Shown piece by piece: positions 7,057 through 9,632 of a stretch of 9,632 bases of DNA. The position numbers were made by a program, and so were the translations under genes. Source of the DNA: Phycisphaerales bacterium (lineage in GTDB: Bacteria > Planctomycetota > Phycisphaerae > Tepidisphaerales > Tepidisphaeraceae). Every line of letters starts with the position of its first letter. Within the stretch, counting starts at the first letter, position 1. The notes below the pieces were generated by a model that saw nothing but the letters and a program-made list of their open reading frames with translations, had not been told where the DNA came from and ran no database searches. The DNA lies in contig PMAK01000257.1 in assembly GCA_003153655.1 (NCBI GenBank), positions 1 through 9,632 on the forward strand, in the 5' to 3' direction.

Positions 7057-8250
7057 TCAAGCCGTGGCAGCGCAAACTTCGGTCGAAGAAGCTTGAACCG
7101 CGAACTCGACCGAATTCACCAACGATTCAGGCAATAGCGCCGCATAATGCCGGCGGCAAATCTCGGGCGAATTTCCCATGAGCTGACTGATCTTGTACAA
7201 GCTCTCGCCCTTCATCGCCAACTGACTTCCGAACGTGTGCCGGAAGTCCAAGCAACCCCAACTCAATTTTGCATTCTCGTTGGCGGCGCGAAGATCGGCG
7301 GAAAAATTGTCCGGGTCCCACCGCTTGCCTTGGGGACTCGGAAAAAGCCAACGGCATTTGTCGCGCTCGGACTTCAGTTGCCACTTATCCAAGTAGAAGC
7401 GGAGCCGAGAACTGACAGGGACGGCGCGGTTCTTCTTTGTTTTGGGTTCCCACGAGTCGCCCTCGACGGTTTTCGCGCGGATACGAATTACGCCGAACGG
7501 TTTGACCGACAAATCAAGATCGTCGTGAGTCAGCCAAAGAATCTCCTCACGCCGAAGGCCGCCGTAGATCAGTATCGCCGCCATCGCCTGCATCTGGATG
7601 CTTTCAGTCAGCGCTTCCAACTGCTCGTCGATTTGCTTGAGGGTCAGGAAGCGGATCTCCGGCGCCTGCTCCTTGTAGCGTAAGACCGTCGCGGCCGGGT
7701 TCTTGTCGCCGGGCATGCGCACGCCGCGCTGGGTCATCGCCCAATTGAAGAGAGTAGAGAGAATCTCGCGATAGCGGTTGGCGGTCTTGGGTGCCAGCCC
7801 GCGGCTCTGGACCTGAGTGCTGACGAAAGACGAGATTTGGGTTGTGGTCACCTGTTCCAAATGTCGAGCGTCCAGAACGGAAGATTTGCGGCGGCGGTCG
7901 TCGCCATCTTTCTTCGGGCGTTTCTTGGCCGTGAGTTTCCGGCTGGTGATTTTGAGTTCGTCGCAAATAGGACCGAACAGGTCGCGCAAATAATAGATGT
8001 CCGTCTGAGCGGATTTGGCGGTTTTGACCGATCGGATGTGGGAGACGTAGGCACCGACTACATCGGCTATCGGGGTTTTGGAGGCGAAGGGGAGTTCTGC
8101 TCCCCGCGCTTGGGCCGATTCGAACTGCCTGAGCTTTTCCTTGGCCACCTGAAGCAGTTCAGTGCCAGTGGAGACGCGGCGGGCGCGTTCGCCAGCCATG
8201 TACTGGATGTAATAGATCGGAGAATTAGGACGCTGAATGAGGCTCGCCAT
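7057..8250 (-). CDS. int: tyrosine recombinase / phage-type integrase
   Basis: The 397-residue enzyme catalyses site-specific integration and excision through a tyrosine-DNA intermediate. It has an N-terminal arm-binding-like part (1-55), a core-binding domain (about 60-180, including RGLAPKTANRYREILSTLFNWA) and a catalytic domain (about 195-375). Catalytic residues seen are R233 in YGGLRREEIL, a beta-hairpin lysine in EPKTKKNRAVPV (270-273), R337 in CLDFRHTFGS and the nucleophile Y369 in RRHYAAL. The usual first histidine of the HxxR box is L334, and the late His/Trp is N360 in LMGNSPE. I recall these changes from related integrases, so activity is likely kept. The ATG at 8250 is chosen because AAAGGG lies just upstream; a TTG at 8274 would add eight residues. 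Upstream is the tRNA-derived attachment site, which it probably recognises. Confidence 0.93.
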   Translation of the reverse strand: MASLIQRPNSPIYYIQYMAGERARRVSTGTELLQVAKEKLRQFESAQARGAELPFASKTPIADVVGAYVSHIRSVKTAKSAQTDIYYLRDLFGPICDELKITSRKLTAKKRPKKDGDDRRRKSSVLDARHLEQVTTTQISSFVSTQVQSRGLAPKTANRYREILSTLFNWAMTQRGVRMPGDKNPAATVLRYKEQAPEIRFLTLKQIDEQLEALTESIQMQAMAAILIYGGLRREEILWLTHDDLDLSVKPFGVIRIRAKTVEGDSWEPKTKKNRAVPVSSRLRFYLDKWQLKSERDKCRWLFPSPQGKRWDPDNFSADLRAANENAKLSWGCLDFRHTFGSQLAMKGESLYKISQLMGNSPEICRRHYAALLPESLVNSVEFAVQASSTEVCAATA

Positions 8251-8295
8251 GATGCCCTTTGCCGTTGGCGGCAAGAGTTATCCTTCTGGCGAGTC

Positions 8296-8322
8296 ACTTT
8301 ACCTTACCATGTTTCCTGTCAA
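8296..8322 (-). promoter_or_regulatory. candidate integrase promoter
   Basis: On the minus strand a consensus -35 TTGACA (8322-8317) is followed after a short 15-bp spacer by TAAAGT (8301-8296), about 45 bp from the integrase ATG. The TGTGTACA repeats adjoin its upstream side, so their binder could affect it. Confidence 0.4.
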
Positions 8323-8325
8323 GCC

Positions 8326-8345
8326 TGTGTACAGTTTTGTGTACA
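8326..8345 (+). repeat. pair of TGTGTACA direct repeats
   Basis: Exact 8-bp copies at 8326-8333 and 8338-8345, period 12, each containing the palindrome TGTACA. They lie between the integrase promoter and the tRNA-derived att core. This suits integrase arm-type sites or an operator for integrase autoregulation. Confidence 0.6.
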
Positions 8346-8365
8346 CCGGGCCGAAAACAAGCAAA

Positions 8366-8396
8366 GAAAAAGGGACTCGCGATGTCGCAAGTCCCT
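8366..8396 (-). terminator. rho-independent terminator downstream of the tRNA-like site
   Basis: Minus-strand stem AGGGACT/AGTCCCT (8396-8390 with 8377-8371) plus an inner GCG/CGC around an ATGT-type loop, with one mismatch. A T-rich tail (CCCTTTTTCTTTG) follows. It lies 14 bases past the tRNA 3' end and would terminate tRNA transcription, shielding the integrase gene. Confidence 0.75.
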
Positions 8397-8409
8397 TATC
8401 CATCGGCAG

Positions 8410-8452
8410 TAGCGGGGGGAGGATTCGAACCTCCGACCTCCGGGTTATGAGC
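8410..8452 (-). other. attachment site: 3' half of initiator tRNA-Met (CAU)
   Basis: Read on the minus strand, the sequence has a CTCATAA anticodon loop (CAU at 8449-8447), CCCGG for the 3' anticodon stem (8444-8440) and a variable loop. A T-arm GGAGG-TTCGAAT-CCTCC (8434-8418), acceptor strand CCCCGCT (8417-8411) and discriminator A (8410) follow. The CCC after the loop is the signature of initiator tRNA. The 5' half is absent: beyond 8452 the sequence does not pair with the anticodon stem, so this is no functional tRNA. Such 3' fragments beside a tyrosine integrase are classic att cores; strand exchange usually occurs around the anticodon loop. Integrase and arm-like repeats flank it. Position 72 is T rather than the A typical of initiators, perhaps host-specific. 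Confidence 0.85.
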
Positions 8453-8503
8453 GTAATTCGCCCAAAACCGTAAGTTCCAGATGCCGCCGTTATTTGCAGC
8501 GAC

Positions 8504-8526
8504 AGCAGCGGTTTACATCCGCTGCT
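8504..8526. repeat. perfect 8-bp hairpin near the att core
   Basis: AGCAGCGG (8504-8511) and CCGCTGCT (8519-8526) enclose a 7-base TTTACAT loop. There is no T-run, so it is not a normal terminator. It may be part of the attachment region or end the leftward gene at 8638. Confidence 0.5.
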
Positions 8527-8571
8527 CGCGATGCTCCATGGTACGCATATTTGCCATGTTTTTCAATTCGT

Positions 8572-8595
8572 ATGGGGCAAGAAATGGGGCAGAAA
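8572..8595 (+). repeat. tandem 12-bp repeat ATGGGGCA(A/G)(G/A)(A)A
   Basis: ATGGGGCAAGAA (8572-8583) is followed directly by ATGGGGCAGAAA (8584-8595), 10 of 12 positions identical. It lies on the opposite side of the tRNA core from the TGTGTACA pair and has the same 12-bp period. Candidate second-arm integrase or accessory binding site. Confidence 0.55.
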
Positions 8596-8637
8596 AATCA
8601 GGCGACCTCCGGTGTAACTACACGACGGGCGGCATCT

Positions 8638-9632
8638 TCAATGTGCCGTGCCCCGCGTCGCCGCATCTCGCTCCCGCAGCACTTTCAGCACGGGCGCGTC
8701 CGTCTTGCGGTCTGGTGGGATGAACGGTTTGTCGCCCGGCATGATTCCGCACGATGCGAAGCACTTCTGGTCAATCCTCCAGGCGTCGATAATTTCGACG
8801 CCCTCGATCATTATGTCGAGGTCGAGGTGGCGCTCAAGCCCGTTCAGACCATGCTTCTGCTCGCCGGTCATAGGAAGAAAGCGTGCACGATTGTGCTTTG
8901 CGTAGCCGGTGAGAAACCGGTTTAGGTTGGTATGGTCGGTGGGCGTCATGTCCTTTCCTAGCGACATTGTGGTGAACATCTTCGGGGGCGACTGTCCGGC
9001 AAACGGGTGGCGTGGCCACGATCCTATTACAATGCGGTAATCAAGCGGGTTCTCCGAGGAGATGCCGCGAATGATGGCAAGCTTCAGATCATGTTCCGGT
9101 TTGTCCGTATTCAATTGGTCTCTGATATCGCTAATCACATGACGTCCTTTCTCTCGGTCGCTGAAGCATGGGCAAATGATCGGCGGGTAGCTGTTATCGA
9201 GGTCGTTTAGGTAGGCGAAGCCCCACCAGCCCGCAGCGCGCCACCGGTCGCGGTGGATCAGCGAGGCGGACCGAATATCGGTGTGGCGCAAGGTCTCCCA
9301 TTTGGGTAGCGCGGGGTCTTGATCATTACGACTCTCTGATATCGGAGAAATGATCTTGTCGGTGTCGGGCGTCCACGGTTGTTCTCTCAGGGGCAGGCGG
9401 CAACTCGATTGGTCAGACCAGCCATCTAGTGTGAGGGGCATGCTGCCGATGGCGCGACGCAGGCAGGCGGCGGTGGATGTAATGCCGAGGGTTCTCTCGT
9501 GAGCGCGTTCCTGCCCGAATCGCTCCATCAGTTGCTCTAAATCATTGCCCAGGGAAAAGGCGCGTGCGACGAGCTCGATCACGACCTCAATTACTTGCTG
9601 TTGCAGGCCTCCGCGCTGTTCTGCTGTCAGAT
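8638..9632 (-). CDS. hypothetical protein, 5' end beyond the window
   Basis: The frame stays open from the stop at 8638-8640 to the right edge, so the GTG at 9582 (314 residues) is probably not the true start. Reading back to the edge adds LTAEQRGGLQQQVIEVV and more. I do not recognise a family. The upstream part is helical (VIELVARAFSLGNDLEQLMERFGQERAHERTLG), followed by a mixed region with WWGFAYLNDLDNSYPPIICPCFSDR and a strand-rich stretch LKLAIIRGISSENPLDYRIVIGSW. No catalytic motif, signal peptide or membrane segment is evident. It ends just past the tRNA-derived site and its repeats, so it is either cargo of the same circular element or the end gene of a neighbouring element. Confidence 0.65.
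   Translation of the reverse strand, partial: LTAEQRGGLQQQVIEVVIELVARAFSLGNDLEQLMERFGQERAHERTLGITSTAACLRRAIGSMPLTLDGWSDQSSCRLPLREQPWTPDTDKIISPISESRNDQDPALPKWETLRHTDIRSASLIHRDRWRAAGWWGFAYLNDLDNSYPPIICPCFSDREKGRHVISDIRDQLNTDKPEHDLKLAIIRGISSENPLDYRIVIGSWPRHPFAGQSPPKMFTTMSLGKDMTPTDHTNLNRFLTGYAKHNRARFLPMTGEQKHGLNGLERHLDLDIMIEGVEIIDAWRIDQKCFASCGIMPGDKPFIPPDRKTDAPVLKVLRERDAATRGTAH

Noticed and set aside
8410..8452. A complete functional tRNA-Met gene
   Set aside because: The acceptor 5' strand, D-arm and 5' anticodon stem are missing; only the 3' half is present.
1..9632. CRISPR array or insertion sequence
   Set aside because: No regularly spaced long repeats, transposase gene or terminal inverted repeats were seen.

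Overview
The window looks like the recombination and control end of an integrative (probably conjugative or mobilizable) element in a GC-rich Gram-negative bacterium. The integrase C-terminus (LDFRHTFGSQLA...GNSPEICRRHYAAL) recalls tyrosine recombinases that I associate with Planctomycetota and similar phyla. This is recalled family knowledge, not a search, so the host assignment is tentative. The conjugation-associated pair (DUF2840 plus TraF-type signal peptidase) is best known from proteobacterial integrative conjugative elements.

Layout: bases 1-505 hold no gene I can support. On the minus strand, 506-3698 encodes a two-gene cargo operon: an 877-residue N6-adenine DNA methyltransferase whose stop overlaps the start of a PIN-domain nuclease by 8 bp. 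Further along the same strand lie a TraF-like S26 peptidase (3902-4453) and a DUF2840 protein (4441-4911), overlapping by 13 bp. A 160-bp divergent control region with a 24-bp near-palindrome separates these from two plus-strand regulators (5072-5749 and 5772-6470). Both have an N-terminal DNA-binding region and a LexA/CI-like C-terminal domain with key catalytic residues missing. A plus-strand promoter with an embedded inverted repeat precedes a small excisionase-like HTH protein (6731-6964). A bidirectional terminator separates that gene from the convergent tyrosine integrase (7057-8250).

Upstream of the integrase are a promoter candidate, a pair of TGTGTACA repeats, a strong terminator and the 3' half of an initiator tRNA-Met (8410-8452). 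The 5' half of the tRNA is absent. The tRNA fragment beside the integrase is best read as the attachment site: an attP-like core in a circular form, or the junction of two tandem elements. Beyond it lie a hairpin, a second pair of 12-bp repeats and an unrecognised minus-strand gene that runs off the right edge.

Working model (inference): the paired repressor-like proteins control both the divergent transfer genes and the excisionase promoter. Integrase and excisionase move the element in and out of the initiator tRNA gene. The methyltransferase-PIN pair is cargo, plausibly a defence or element-stabilising system.
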